A stretch of DNA of 14,584 nt from Ruminiclostridium sp. (GCA_003535195.1 DOHN01000157.1:1-14584); one strand, 5' to 3'. Shown: positions 1 to 7,148, counted from the first letter of the stretch. Numbers and translations: made by a program. The notes: generated by a model from the sequence alone, not told the origin.

Positions 1-77
1 ATGAAAACAACAAAGAAAACCAGCATGACACTTCCAAGGATCGCTGCTAAAGCTCTGGTTTTCTTTGTTGTTTTCAT
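1..77 (-). CDS. tctC: TTT transporter substrate-binding protein, N-terminal fragment (TctC-like)
   Basis: This is the start of a gene that runs off the left edge; 25 codons are visible. The translation begins MKTTKKTRALAAILGSVMLV, a basic N-region followed by a hydrophobic stretch, as in a Sec or lipoprotein signal peptide. The ribosome binding site is AAGGAGTG, 6 bases before the ATG on the minus strand. It lies 62 bases after tctA in the same direction, where tripartite tricarboxylate transporters usually keep the periplasmic or membrane-tethered solute-binding subunit. The TctC identity comes from that context and the signal peptide only; no mature domain is in the window. The last visible codons lie inside a perfect inverted repeat of the gene's own first codons, so the sequence beyond about residue 18 may not be genuine. 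Confidence 0.55.
   Translation of the reverse strand, partial: MKTTKKTRALAAILGSVMLVFFVVF
1..77. repeat. 23-bp perfect inverted repeat at the window edge
   Basis: Positions 1-23 are the exact reverse complement of 55-77, separated by 31 bases; the pairing stops at position 24/54. The right arm is the start codon and first codons of the tctC-like gene; the left arm repeats them in opposite orientation, exactly at the end of the supplied sequence. The structure is seen directly. Whether it is a real hairpin or a fold-back artefact at a contig end cannot be told from here. Confidence 0.9.
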
Positions 78-100
78 TTGATTCACTCCTTAATTTTTTT

Positions 101-126
101 AATCTATTATAAATACTAAATAGATT
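101..126. repeat. 8-bp inverted repeat between tctA and tctC
   Basis: AATCTATT (101-108) and AATAGATT (119-126) pair perfectly around a 10-base loop in the tctA-tctC gap. On the minus-strand transcript the stem is followed by A residues, not U, so it is not a typical terminator. Stem-loops in such gaps can stabilise mRNA for a more abundant binding protein; that role here is only a guess. The stem is all A/T but for one pair per arm and would be weak. Confidence 0.35.
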
Positions 127-139
127 TCATTATTTAAAT

Positions 140-1642
140 TTATGCCTTTGCTTTTTGACGCTTTTTGTCAATGATTGGCTTTACTATGGATGCGATAACA
201 ATACCGAAGAGAATGATCATCATAGCTGCGGAAATCGGTTTTTGGAAGAAAATAAGGGGACTTCCGTTAGAAATGATGAAAGATCTTCTTAGATTAACCT
301 CAAAAATATTTGTCAAAACGATTGCAAGAACGGTGGGGTTTGCCGAGTATCCAAACTTCTCAATGATATAGCCGATAATTCCGGAGATAACCATAACCCA
401 AACACCAAACATAGAATTGGTTGTGCTATAGGATCCTATTATGCATACTGCAGTAATGGCAGGAATCATTAAACCTGTACGAACCCTGATTGCTTTAGAC
501 AGTAGAGGGATCAGCAGGAATCCAATAACCAATGCTACAATGTTTGAAACGTATAAAGATGCAATCAATCCCCAGGCAAAATCCGGATTTGTTTGGAATA
601 ATAATGGACCAGGGTTAAGACCCCACATCATTAAACCGCCGAGTAATACCGCGCCTGTACCCGAACCTGGAATGCCAAGAGCCAGAAGCGGAGCGAAAGC
701 ACCCGAAGCTGCAGCGTTATTAGCGCTTTCAGTTGCCGCAAGACCTTCTATGGAACCGCTGCCCATTGGCGTCTCATTTTTAAAAGCCTTTTGCATTGCG
801 TAGCAGAGGAAAGAGGCTGCAGTAGCGCCCGCGCCGGGAAGAACTCCGACAAATGTTCCGACAAAACCTGCTCTTACTGACGGCCAAAACATAAGCTTTA
901 GTTCATGGGCATTGGGAAAGCCTTCAGTCATTTTAAGCTTGATGATATCAGGACTCTTTTCGCCCCTGGCCTGCATCATGGAAATGACACGTGAAAAACC
1001 GACTAGGCCGATAACCAGAGGAGTGAATGGAATACCTCCCATGAGTTGGATGGTACCAAAATTAAATCTTGGTGAGCCGACAACACTATCGATCCCTATG
1101 CAAGCTATTAACATACCTAAGCAGGTAGAAATTAAACCTTTAAGAGGATCATCTCCCATTAACCAACCTATTGAAGTCATTGCTACAAGCATGATTGAAG
1201 CCATTTCTACAGGTCCAAAGTTAAGTCCGATACGGGCCAGTGCAGGGCCGAGGAAGGTTACGATGACCATACCTATACCGCCGCCAATGAAAGAGGACAG
1301 GTTAGAGGTCCAAAGTGCGGTACCTGCTTTACCTTTTTTAGCCATTGGATAGCCGTCCAGAGTTGACATAATAGCCGGACCGTCGCCGGGTATATTGATA
1401 AGGATAGCGCTGTATGCACCGCCATACATGTTAGAGAAATATAAAGCACCGAGTAGAATGATGGCAGTAGTAGGGTTAAACTTGAAAGTTAAAGGAAGCA
1501 GAAGTGCAACGCCCGCAAGACTGCCAATACCGGGCATGGCTCCCACAAAAAGTCCAATAATTGAGCCGAAAAATGCTGCTAATAGATTTTGGGTTGTAAA
1601 AACAACCTCAAACCCGTAAAACAGGCTCTGCAAATTTTCCAT
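140..1642 (-). CDS. tctA: Tripartite tricarboxylate transporter large permease TctA
   Basis: The large membrane subunit of a TTT-family secondary transporter: with TctB it forms the channel that takes a small organic anion, delivered by the TctC binding protein, across the cytoplasmic membrane using an ion gradient. The 500-residue length is standard. Hydrophobic segments run throughout, about twelve. Family signatures are visible: the N-terminal GAMPGIGSLAG loop (about 34-44), the GGAYSAILINIPGDGP stretch (about 74-89) followed by LDGYPMA, and a second, internally related GVLPGAGATAASFL loop near the middle, reflecting the family's internal repeat. AAAGGAGG lies 8 bases before the ATG. It follows tctB by 18 bases and precedes tctC, so the three are probably co-transcribed. 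Some members carry citrate, others unrelated carboxylates; the substrate cannot be read here. Family assignment is secure. Confidence 0.96.
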   Translation of the reverse strand: MENLQSLFYGFEVVFTTQNLLAAFFGSIIGLFVGAMPGIGSLAGVALLLPLTFKFNPTTAIILLGALYFSNMYGGAYSAILINIPGDGPAIMSTLDGYPMAKKGKAGTALWTSNLSSFIGGGIGMVIVTFLGPALARIGLNFGPVEMASIMLVAMTSIGWLMGDDPLKGLISTCLGMLIACIGIDSVVGSPRFNFGTIQLMGGIPFTPLVIGLVGFSRVISMMQARGEKSPDIIKLKMTEGFPNAHELKLMFWPSVRAGFVGTFVGVLPGAGATAASFLCYAMQKAFKNETPMGSGSIEGLAATESANNAAASGAFAPLLALGIPGSGTGAVLLGGLMMWGLNPGPLLFQTNPDFAWGLIASLYVSNIVALVIGFLLIPLLSKAIRVRTGLMIPAITAVCIIGSYSTTNSMFGVWVMVISGIIGYIIEKFGYSANPTVLAIVLTNIFEVNLRRSFIISNGSPLIFFQKPISAAMMIILFGIVIASIVKPIIDKKRQKAKA

Positions 1643-1660
1643 GTAGTTTTTCCTCCTTTG

Positions 1661-2107
1661 CTATACTCCCAGTAATTTCATAATCAATGGTTCCGGGAAT
1701 GGTGTGGCAAACCATACTCCGAAAACCAGACCTAGAGTGCCGCCTACGGTAAGCACCATTATAAGAGATGTCTTAATACTTTCTTTCTGGACAAATTTTG
1801 TCCAAACAAACAAATAAACTAAAATGGCAGGTATCATACCGATGAGGTAAGCCATGATAATGACAGACAAAGCGGCAACGATAACTGCCAAGTCATCAAG
1901 GGGGAAGCGCACAACTTCTTTTTCGGTGGGTTTTTTAACTAAAAGAACAACACTCAAAATAAAGAGAAGAATGCTGACGATAATGGGGAAAAAGCCGCCT
2001 GTAGGACCCTTGATGGGATCCCAAAAGCCATAGGATGTAAATCCAACAACAATGAAAACAATAGCTACGACTAAAGTAAGCAATGGCAATACTTTATTTC
2101 TGGTCAT
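1661..2107 (-). CDS. tctB: Tripartite tricarboxylate transporter small membrane subunit TctB
   Basis: The small, poorly conserved membrane subunit of the TTT transporter. At 148 residues it has the normal length and pattern for the TctB family (DUF1468): about four hydrophobic helices (roughly 8-26, 40-57, 70-93 and 115-135), with a charged loop KKPTEKEVVRF between the second and third. The early motif YGFWDPIKGPTGGFFP is the kind of sequence found after the first helix in this family. GGAGG sits 8 bases before the start. It lies directly upstream of tctA with an 18-base gap, the usual tctB-tctA order, so translation is likely coupled. Its exact role is unclear even in studied systems. The start is well supported, because the TTG/ATG alternatives lack a binding site. 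Confidence 0.92.
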   Translation of the reverse strand: MTRNKVLPLLTLVVAIVFIVVGFTSYGFWDPIKGPTGGFFPIIVSILLFILSVVLLVKKPTEKEVVRFPLDDLAVIVAALSVIIMAYLIGMIPAILVYLFVWTKFVQKESIKTSLIMVLTVGGTLGLVFGVWFATPFPEPLIMKLLGV

Positions 2108-2141
2108 TTTGATTCCTCCAATCCTTGTATTTTTAATTTAG

Positions 2142-2429
2142 CTATAAATGATAACGGTTAAAAATTTCGTCCGGTGCAGCGTTGAGTCTGAGAACTTCGG
2201 CTAAGCCGTCACGGAGTTTTTTCTCAAGTTCAGCGTCCTCAATGCAGTGATTCATTTCAGGGTCATTCTTTAAATCAAACATTTTTGGTTCCTGAAATAC
2301 TTTGGACTGACTGAAACGAGGATCCCAGATAAATAAGGGAATATTTGCAATTTCATTATAGGTAGGTCCGATGTTTTTTCCCATAGAATTAAGTGGTGTT
2401 TCGTAAGTAGAGGGATAATTTCGAAATAA
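2142..2429 (-). pseudogene. Sulfatase-family remnant (C-terminal pieces only)
   Basis: An open stretch whose residues resemble the C-terminal third of a type I sulfatase (alkaline phosphatase superfamily). The block GPTYNEIANIPLFIWDPR matches the 'yeEia.iPlfiwdP' segment near the end of that domain, and a tail KMFDLKNDPEMNHCIEDAE resembles the 'eLYDLenDPgE' element near sulfatase C-termini. In an intact enzyme these two are separated by tens of residues; here they almost touch. The Cys/Ser-x-Pro-x-Arg active site and the metal ligands are absent. The frame stays open for 15 codons upstream of the only ATG (2384), reading YPSTYETPLNS, and that ATG has no ribosome binding site. Both facts fit a decayed gene with an internal deletion, not a functional 80-aa protein. 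It sits between the DUF3137-like gene and tctB on the same strand. A small functional protein is possible but less likely. Confidence 0.7.
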
Positions 2430-2439
2430 TCACATCCTT

Positions 2440-3249
2440 TCATAACAGGGCGCAGACAATTTCCTCTAATTCTTTTAATCTCGGTATAGGCGGAACTGAA
2501 AATGTTTCACCCGTTATAGGCTGTGATAATTTATAGGATGACTTAAAATAATCACCAGCCAATGCAATGAATACTTCATCACGTGCGACTGAAAGGCTTA
2601 TACACTCACTGGTTTGTGCTGCGAGCTTTAATAATGTCCGTTCTATATTTTCAGGAAGCTTGCCGTTTAAGTTTCCCTGTATGCTGAAAATTTGTGATAA
2701 CGCAGCCGGCTTTGCGACACCTGTTCCTTGACTGCTTAACTTTCTTTTAACTATAAAATCGTACTCGGTGGCATGGTTTAGCGTGATCTGAACGAACATG
2801 CCGGAAAATGTGTCAGCAGGGTATTGCTGTAACTTGTCTGTAAAATAGTTGATGTCAAAGGATTTCCAGTTGTAATGGTTCGTTTTCCATGTAATCTGCT
2901 CTCTGGCGATAAAGCTTTTTTTATTGATTGGTGGCAGTATTCTGGATTTATCTATTAGTTGACAATCTGCTTTAGGTTTCTTTAAATAATTTACATCAGG
3001 AAAGCATTGTTTTAATGTTGTCTCAATATTGCGCAAAACGCATTTTCTCTGAAACCTGATTATTAACGGATGATAAACAGCGGCCCATAGAAATATGTAA
3101 GAACTAAGCATTATAAGAGCTTCTCTATAGGAGAAAGCAAGGGTTAAAATAGATATCACTGTTCCCAGTTTTACGAAAGCAGAAAATACCCTGAGAATGG
3201 TCCGTTCTACATTAAAATGATCTTTTTCCGGGAATCTCTTTTTCATCAT
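2440..3249 (-). CDS. DUF3137-like membrane protein, function unknown
   Basis: A 269-residue protein with two adjacent hydrophobic helices near the N-terminus (about 24-43 and 44-64), then a soluble domain. The layout resembles DUF3137 proteins: a helical linker, a segment YPADTFSGMFVQITLNH where the family has a 'iFkGlFf.adfnk' strand, and a C-terminal LLKLAAQTSECISLSVARDEVFIAL like the family's '...l.lsfv.dkvyiai' strand. This is recollection of a pattern, not a search. No catalytic motif is seen. Two ATG codons are adjacent; AAAGGA lies 3 bases before the first and 6 before the second, so translation may start at 3246. It is the first gene after a sigma-54-type promoter and ends 11 bases before the open frame of the sulfatase remnant. 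Its place in a transporter operon is unusual, and no link in function is known to me. Confidence 0.6.
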   Translation of the reverse strand: MMKKRFPEKDHFNVERTILRVFSAFVKLGTVISILTLAFSYREALIMLSSYIFLWAAVYHPLIIRFQRKCVLRNIETTLKQCFPDVNYLKKPKADCQLIDKSRILPPINKKSFIAREQITWKTNHYNWKSFDINYFTDKLQQYPADTFSGMFVQITLNHATEYDFIVKRKLSSQGTGVAKPAALSQIFSIQGNLNGKLPENIERTLLKLAAQTSECISLSVARDEVFIALAGDYFKSSYKLSQPITGETFSVPPIPRLKELEEIVCALL

Positions 3250-3309
3250 GGATCCTTTCTTTATTCTGCTGATTTTTTAAGATGCTCAATCATTCTAACT
3301 TTATTAATC

Positions 3310-3325
3310 AGCATGAAGTGTGCCA
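3310..3325 (-). promoter_or_regulatory. Sigma-54 (-24/-12) promoter of the TTT operon
   Basis: On the minus strand this reads TGGCACACTTCATGCT. The consensus is TGGCAC-R-N4-TTGCW; here the -24 element is a full TGGCAC, the -12 element is ATGCT, and GG and GC are 12 bases apart as required. Transcription should start near 3299, giving a leader of about 50 bases before the DUF3137-like gene. Its plausibility is raised by the adjacent sigma-54 activator gene and the rpoN gene. Experimental proof is lacking. Confidence 0.8.
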
Positions 3326-3335
3326 ACTTTGGAAA

Positions 3336-3354
3336 AATTAAAAAATTTTTAATT
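3336..3354. repeat. A/T palindrome just upstream of the sigma-54 promoter
   Basis: AATTAAAAA and TTTTTAATT flank a single A, a 19-base palindrome 10 bases upstream of the -24 element. Runs of A and T like this curve DNA. Sigma-54 promoters need a bend between the activator site and the promoter, so a bending role is plausible. An equally simple reading is local AT-richness. Confidence 0.35.
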
Positions 3355-3446
3355 GAAATATGCGCAAATAGGCTTGCTCTTTTATTATGCATGACAGTAA
3401 ATATGACGGGATAAGTTAAATGAATATTAAAACATTGCTTAATTTA

Positions 3447-3497
3447 TGAAACAATATGTAACACCTTGAAACAAAACATTTCAAGGTGTTACATATT
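3447..3497. promoter_or_regulatory. Long inverted repeat with TGAAACA repeats: candidate activator site or activator-gene terminator
   Basis: Positions 3453-3471 (AATATGTAACACCTTGAAA) pair perfectly with 3479-3497 around the 7-base loop CAAAACA. TGAAACA occurs at 3447-3453 and again at 3468-3474, exactly 21 bases apart, that is two helical turns. The element is about 130-170 bases upstream of the sigma-54 promoter, the usual distance for an enhancer-type activator site, and 26 bases past the stop codon of the activator gene. As a terminator it has a strong stem but lacks a U-run on the minus-strand side. It may serve as both. Confidence 0.6.
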
Positions 3498-3522
3498 ATA
3501 AATATTATTTATTATCTATTAT

Positions 3523-5415
3523 CTATTTTCTAGACTTCATTTTTCTCCATAGAGTGGTACGGCTGATACCCAATTGCTTTGCCAATTCAGCTTTACTGAT
3601 ATTCGACATAGCAAAAATTTTTAAAGCAAGCTCTTCATCAGTTAGCTGTAAATTGTTTTTTTCTGATGGCCCAGCAATATATTCAGTCTTAGGGCTGACC
3701 TGTCCGTCGAAAAGATTGGCATTACGAATGGCTGCAGCGTCAATGATTCCACTATCTCCAAGCAATACCATTCGCTCGCAGAAATTCCTCAATTCTCGAA
3801 CGTTGCCTGGCCATGAATAAGTTTGAAGAAGGCGGATGGCATTTGCGGTTACTTTGGGTATTGGGCGGTTAGCCCGCTGGGAGTAAATTTTTATGTATTT
3901 ATGGATAATGGTCTCAATATCCTCCGGGCGTTCCCGCAGCGGGGGAATTTGGATGCTTAATGTATTGATACGATAAAATAAATCCGGGCGGAAAAGTCCA
4001 TCTCTCAATTTTTCCTGTATATTAATATTGGTTGCACAGATAATGCGAATATCTACAGGAATTACCTTATTGTCTCCGATACGGCGGATTTCTTTCTCTT
4101 CAAGGACGCGAAGAAGCTTCGCCTGAAGCATGATGGGCATTTCACCGATTTCATCCAGAAACACAGTACCTTTATGAGCTTGTTCAAAAAGTCCTATTTT
4201 ACCGCCTCTGGATGCGCCGGAAAAGGATCCCTCGGTGTATCCGAATAACTCGCTCTCTAGAAGCTGTTCCGGCAGTGCGGCGCAGTTTATGGCCACAAAT
4301 GGTTGTTTGCATCGGCTGCTTGCGTTATGGATACTCTGAGCAAACAACTCCTTTCCGGTACCTGTTTCACCCATTATAAGCACGCTGGATTCCACCTGAC
4401 TGTATTTTTTGGCAGTTGCAATCCGTTGAAGCATTACAGAATTAACGGCAACTATGTGTTCAAAGGTATGGTGAGCAACCAGACCTTTACTGCTTAACTG
4501 CTTTCTAATACGGACTTCCGTTTCACGAATTTCTTCTGTATTTTGAAAGGTCAGCAATACACCCGCTTGGTGTGAATCTACCAGGATGGGGGAGCGGTTG
4601 ACAAGCATAAGCTTGTTATCAATGGTCTGCAATCGTTCAGAATGCTCTCCTGTATGTAAGGTGTTTATCCAATCTGCATCACTAAAAATATCCTGAATAT
4701 ATAGGGGATGTTTTTTTTCGTCAGGCAGGTGAAAAATAAGGTTTGCCTGGTTGTTCATGTCAATAACCAACCCATCACTGTCCACTGCTATGATAGCGTC
4801 CCGGTTGTTATTAAGAAGTGTTCTTAGTAAATTGGTTTTGGTGCGTTCACGATTTATACTTTTGGCAGCATTTAATGCCTCGTTGATAGCACGCTCCATC
4901 GCCTCTGCACCTGTTCTGATTTTTATGGCAGACAGCCCCATCTGCTGACAATACTGGCAAACGGTAACACCGCCGATAATTGAATGAATACCGCGGCTTT
5001 TAACATCTTCTATTACCAATCGAATATCATCTTCATCTGATATATAATAGGGTTGGATAGAAAGTCCGGTAACCTCCTCTAACTGTTGTAAGCGGGTTGT
5101 GTTCGTGTCGGACAATATAAGTGCAATTCTTTGGTTTCCGTTTTTACGTTTGCATTCGGCCAGAGCAGCAATGATATCATCACTCGTAATGGCGATATCT
5201 ACAAAATGTATATCACGATGTGTACGTTTAATGGCCTGTCCTGTTATACCGCGAGCAATGACTATATTTGCATCAAACTTGGCTGCCAATGCTTCACTGG
5301 TACCGTACATATGTGTGCTTTCAAGGATAACATCCTGGATATTGATATGAGATAAATATGCCTCAGCTCTTTCTTGCAGATCCTTATCCGGAACAATCAG
5401 CAGTATTTTATTCAT
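3523..5415 (-). CDS. Sigma-54-dependent transcriptional activator with PrpR-type sensor domain
   Basis: A bacterial enhancer-binding protein that uses ATP to open promoters held by sigma-54 RNA polymerase. In the 630-residue form starting at 5415, residues 1-185 resemble the PrpR N-terminal sensor (note VIARGITG at 52-59, QYCQQMG at 154-160), and 195-300 form a PAS domain. Residues 315-550 are the AAA+ motor: Walker A GETGTGKE 349-356, sigma-54 contact loop GSFSGA 396-401, Walker B GTVFLDEIGEMP 416-427, ATN 461-463, FRPDLFYR 475-482, WPGNVREL 535-542. A Fis-type helix-turn-helix occupies about 605-626 (SKAELAKQLGISRTTLWRKM). An upstream ATG at 5490 is in frame, but only 5415 has a ribosome binding site (GAAGGGGTG). 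Lying behind the sigma-54 promoter of the TTT operon, it is the obvious regulator of it. PrpR itself senses 2-methylcitrate; the ligand here is unknown. Confidence 0.93.
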   Translation of the reverse strand: MNKILLIVPDKDLQERAEAYLSHINIQDVILESTHMYGTSEALAAKFDANIVIARGITGQAIKRTHRDIHFVDIAITSDDIIAALAECKRKNGNQRIALILSDTNTTRLQQLEEVTGLSIQPYYISDEDDIRLVIEDVKSRGIHSIIGGVTVCQYCQQMGLSAIKIRTGAEAMERAINEALNAAKSINRERTKTNLLRTLLNNNRDAIIAVDSDGLVIDMNNQANLIFHLPDEKKHPLYIQDIFSDADWINTLHTGEHSERLQTIDNKLMLVNRSPILVDSHQAGVLLTFQNTEEIRETEVRIRKQLSSKGLVAHHTFEHIVAVNSVMLQRIATAKKYSQVESSVLIMGETGTGKELFAQSIHNASSRCKQPFVAINCAALPEQLLESELFGYTEGSFSGASRGGKIGLFEQAHKGTVFLDEIGEMPIMLQAKLLRVLEEKEIRRIGDNKVIPVDIRIICATNINIQEKLRDGLFRPDLFYRINTLSIQIPPLRERPEDIETIIHKYIKIYSQRANRPIPKVTANAIRLLQTYSWPGNVRELRNFCERMVLLGDSGIIDAAAIRNANLFDGQVSPKTEYIAGPSEKNNLQLTDEELALKIFAMSNISKAELAKQLGISRTTLWRKMKSRK

Positions 5416-5499
5416 GAATTTACACCCCTTCTTAAGGTAAGTATACAATACCAACCCATAAACTGCATTTGCTAATTTGTGCACTTTCACTAAAAAGTA

Positions 5500-5527
5500 T
5501 TGAGAAAAGCACTTTATATGTTATAAT
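5500..5527 (+). promoter_or_regulatory. Sigma-70-type promoter for rpoN
   Basis: TTGAGA (5500-5505) and TATAAT (5522-5527) are separated by 16 bases, 46 bases before the rpoN start codon. The -10 is a perfect match and the -35 matches four of six positions. It suits constitutive, housekeeping expression of the sigma-54 gene. A promoter for the divergent activator gene must lie in the same 158-base gap; a TATACT on the minus strand around 5450 is a possible -10, but I see no convincing -35. Confidence 0.65.
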
Positions 5528-5541
5528 AACCTCACCTATTA

Positions 5542-5560
5542 TCGAAATCAAAGATTTCGA
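5542..5560 (+). promoter_or_regulatory. Hairpin abutting the rpoN ribosome binding site
   Basis: TCGAAATC (5542-5549), loop AAA, GATTTCGA (5553-5560) form a perfect 8-bp stem that ends exactly where the AAAGG ribosome binding site (5560-5564) begins. It lies downstream of the rpoN promoter, so it would be in the mRNA leader. It could limit ribosome access or be a DNA operator; neither role is shown. Confidence 0.4.
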
Positions 5561-5573
5561 AAGGATGATAGCA

Positions 5574-6935
5574 ATGAAGCTGAACTTAAATGTAGATCAA
5601 AAGCTGATATTATATCCGAAAATGGAACAATCATTGAAAATTCTCGGAATGGATTCTACCGAACTCGAAATGTATGTTCAGCAATTAAGTGAGGAAAATC
5701 CCACATTAGATGTGGAACCCCGGGAAAACGAAGTCTTTACAAAAAAGTCCTCGGCAGAAAAAACTTATGACGGCGATACATACAGGTCAGATATATATGG
5801 GACTAATCAAAATGAAGAAGATGAATCTGATATGTTTGCACAGATCAGCAGCCCTGAATTGGGTTTCCAGGAGCTGCTAATCCGGCAGCTTAGACTACAG
5901 CCTGCAACTGATGAGGAATATCGGGCCGGCGCCTATATCATAGGTTGCCTGGATAGAAATGGTTACCTCAAAATCGGAGTCAATAAAATTGCAAATTTAA
6001 CAGGCTATTCGATAGAAATTGTTCATAAGGGACTGGGGATGGTTCAGAGTCTTGATCCGGCGGGAGTGGGTGCAAGAACACTTAGTGAATGCTTGATATT
6101 GCAGTTAAGGCGAAACGGCCAATTAACAGATCTGCTTCAAAATGTTATTGAAAGATATCTGCCACAACTTGGACAGGGACATTTTTTACAGGTTGCCTCG
6201 AAACTTAAGCAAAATCCTGAAATGATCAAACATTGTTACAACTCAATCAGGAAATTGAATCCAAAGCCGTGCGCTTCATTGGGATATGACCATGAGGTTT
6301 CCTTTATTAAGCCTGATATCTGTGTGTTAAATCAGAAAGGAAAGTTTGCATCGTCAATTTACGATAGTTTGATTCCCAGAATCAATGTGCGGAGGGATTA
6401 CCTTTCTATGCTGAATTCTTCACCGGATCGTGAAACGGTCTCTTTTATAAGCAAGAAGATCAATGAAGCCGAGTGGGTAGTGGATGCAATTAAACGTCGC
6501 AATCGTACAATGTTTGCAGTAACATGTGCAATTATTGAATTGCAATCAGAATTTTTCAATAAAGGTCCCAGATATCTTGCACCAATGACATTATCGGATA
6601 TTGCCGAGAAAGTAAATATGCATCCGTCTACCATTAGTCGTGTCGCCAGCCGTAAATATCTTCAGTGTGATTTCGGTTTATATCCTATACGTTACTTTTT
6701 TTCCCAGGGTATAACCAAAGAAAATGAAAAAACTGGTGTCAGCGCGGTGGGTATAAAAGCCCGAATTAACGCTATTATTTCAAATGAAAACGCGAAAAAA
6801 CCATATAGTGACCAGGAACTCGTTAAATTACTTCAAAAAGAAGGGATTGATATATCCCGCCGCACGGTTACCAAATATAGAGAAAGTATGGATATTGCTT
6901 CATCTACTGTCAGAAAGGCCAGACGCAACGCATAA
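5574..6935 (+). CDS. rpoN: RNA polymerase sigma-54 factor
   Basis: The alternative sigma factor that binds -24/-12 promoters and waits for an ATP-driven activator. At 453 residues it is of normal clostridial length. Region I at the N-terminus is glutamine- and leucine-rich (LILYPKMEQSLKILGMDSTE), followed by an acidic region II (about 57-85: many Glu and Asp), the core-binding domain, a helix-turn-helix block (MTLSDIAEKVNMHPSTISRV, then GLYPIRYFFS) and the RpoN box SRRTVTKYRE at 428-437, which contacts the -24 element. The open frame extends upstream to 5469, but residues before MKLNLNVDQ do not look like the family; the start at 5574 is preceded by AAAGG 9 bases away. It is divergent from its likely partner activator and close to a matching promoter. 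No defect is visible, so it should be active. Confidence 0.96.
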   Translation: MKLNLNVDQKLILYPKMEQSLKILGMDSTELEMYVQQLSEENPTLDVEPRENEVFTKKSSAEKTYDGDTYRSDIYGTNQNEEDESDMFAQISSPELGFQELLIRQLRLQPATDEEYRAGAYIIGCLDRNGYLKIGVNKIANLTGYSIEIVHKGLGMVQSLDPAGVGARTLSECLILQLRRNGQLTDLLQNVIERYLPQLGQGHFLQVASKLKQNPEMIKHCYNSIRKLNPKPCASLGYDHEVSFIKPDICVLNQKGKFASSIYDSLIPRINVRRDYLSMLNSSPDRETVSFISKKINEAEWVVDAIKRRNRTMFAVTCAIIELQSEFFNKGPRYLAPMTLSDIAEKVNMHPSTISRVASRKYLQCDFGLYPIRYFFSQGITKENEKTGVSAVGIKARINAIISNENAKKPYSDQELVKLLQKEGIDISRRTVTKYRESMDIASSTVRKARRNA

Positions 6936-7015
6936 CTCTTTTACCTGACGCTTCTCTATGCCATACTATTGGCGAAACTCGGAAAGTTTTATAATTTTTG
7001 CGAAAAAAAAGAGAT

Positions 7016-7030
7016 TCGCTTTGAAAGCGA
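7016..7030. repeat. 15-base palindrome upstream of the membrane LuxR gene
   Basis: TCGCTTT and AAAGCGA flank a single G. The element is in the 213-base gap between rpoN and the luxR-type gene. It could be an operator for that gene or part of an rpoN terminator, although no U-run follows. The rest of this gap holds a TATAAT-like hexamer (7053-7058) without a matching -35, and I see no clear rpoN terminator. Confidence 0.3.
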
Positions 7031-7148
7031 GGAAATAAATGAGAAGTAGGTATATAATTATTAGGTTAGAAGAGGTGTTTTTCAGACAGACGTTTTTTCA
7101 TGGCACAAAAAAACTGCCGTTCAATACGGAGCCGCGGGAGAATTTTAT

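Noticed and set aside
5416..5490. Longer N-terminus for the sigma-54 activator from an in-frame ATG at 5490
   Set aside because: No ribosome binding site there, and the 25 extra residues do not resemble the family; the ATG at 5415 has a good site.
5469..5573. Longer N-terminus for RpoN from an in-frame ATG at 5469
   Set aside because: It would begin upstream of the predicted promoter, and the residues before MKLNLNVDQ do not fit region I.
7099..7116. TGGCAC followed by TGCC upstream of the luxR-type gene, a possible sigma-54 promoter
   Set aside because: GG and GC are 14 bases apart instead of the 12 that sigma-54 requires.
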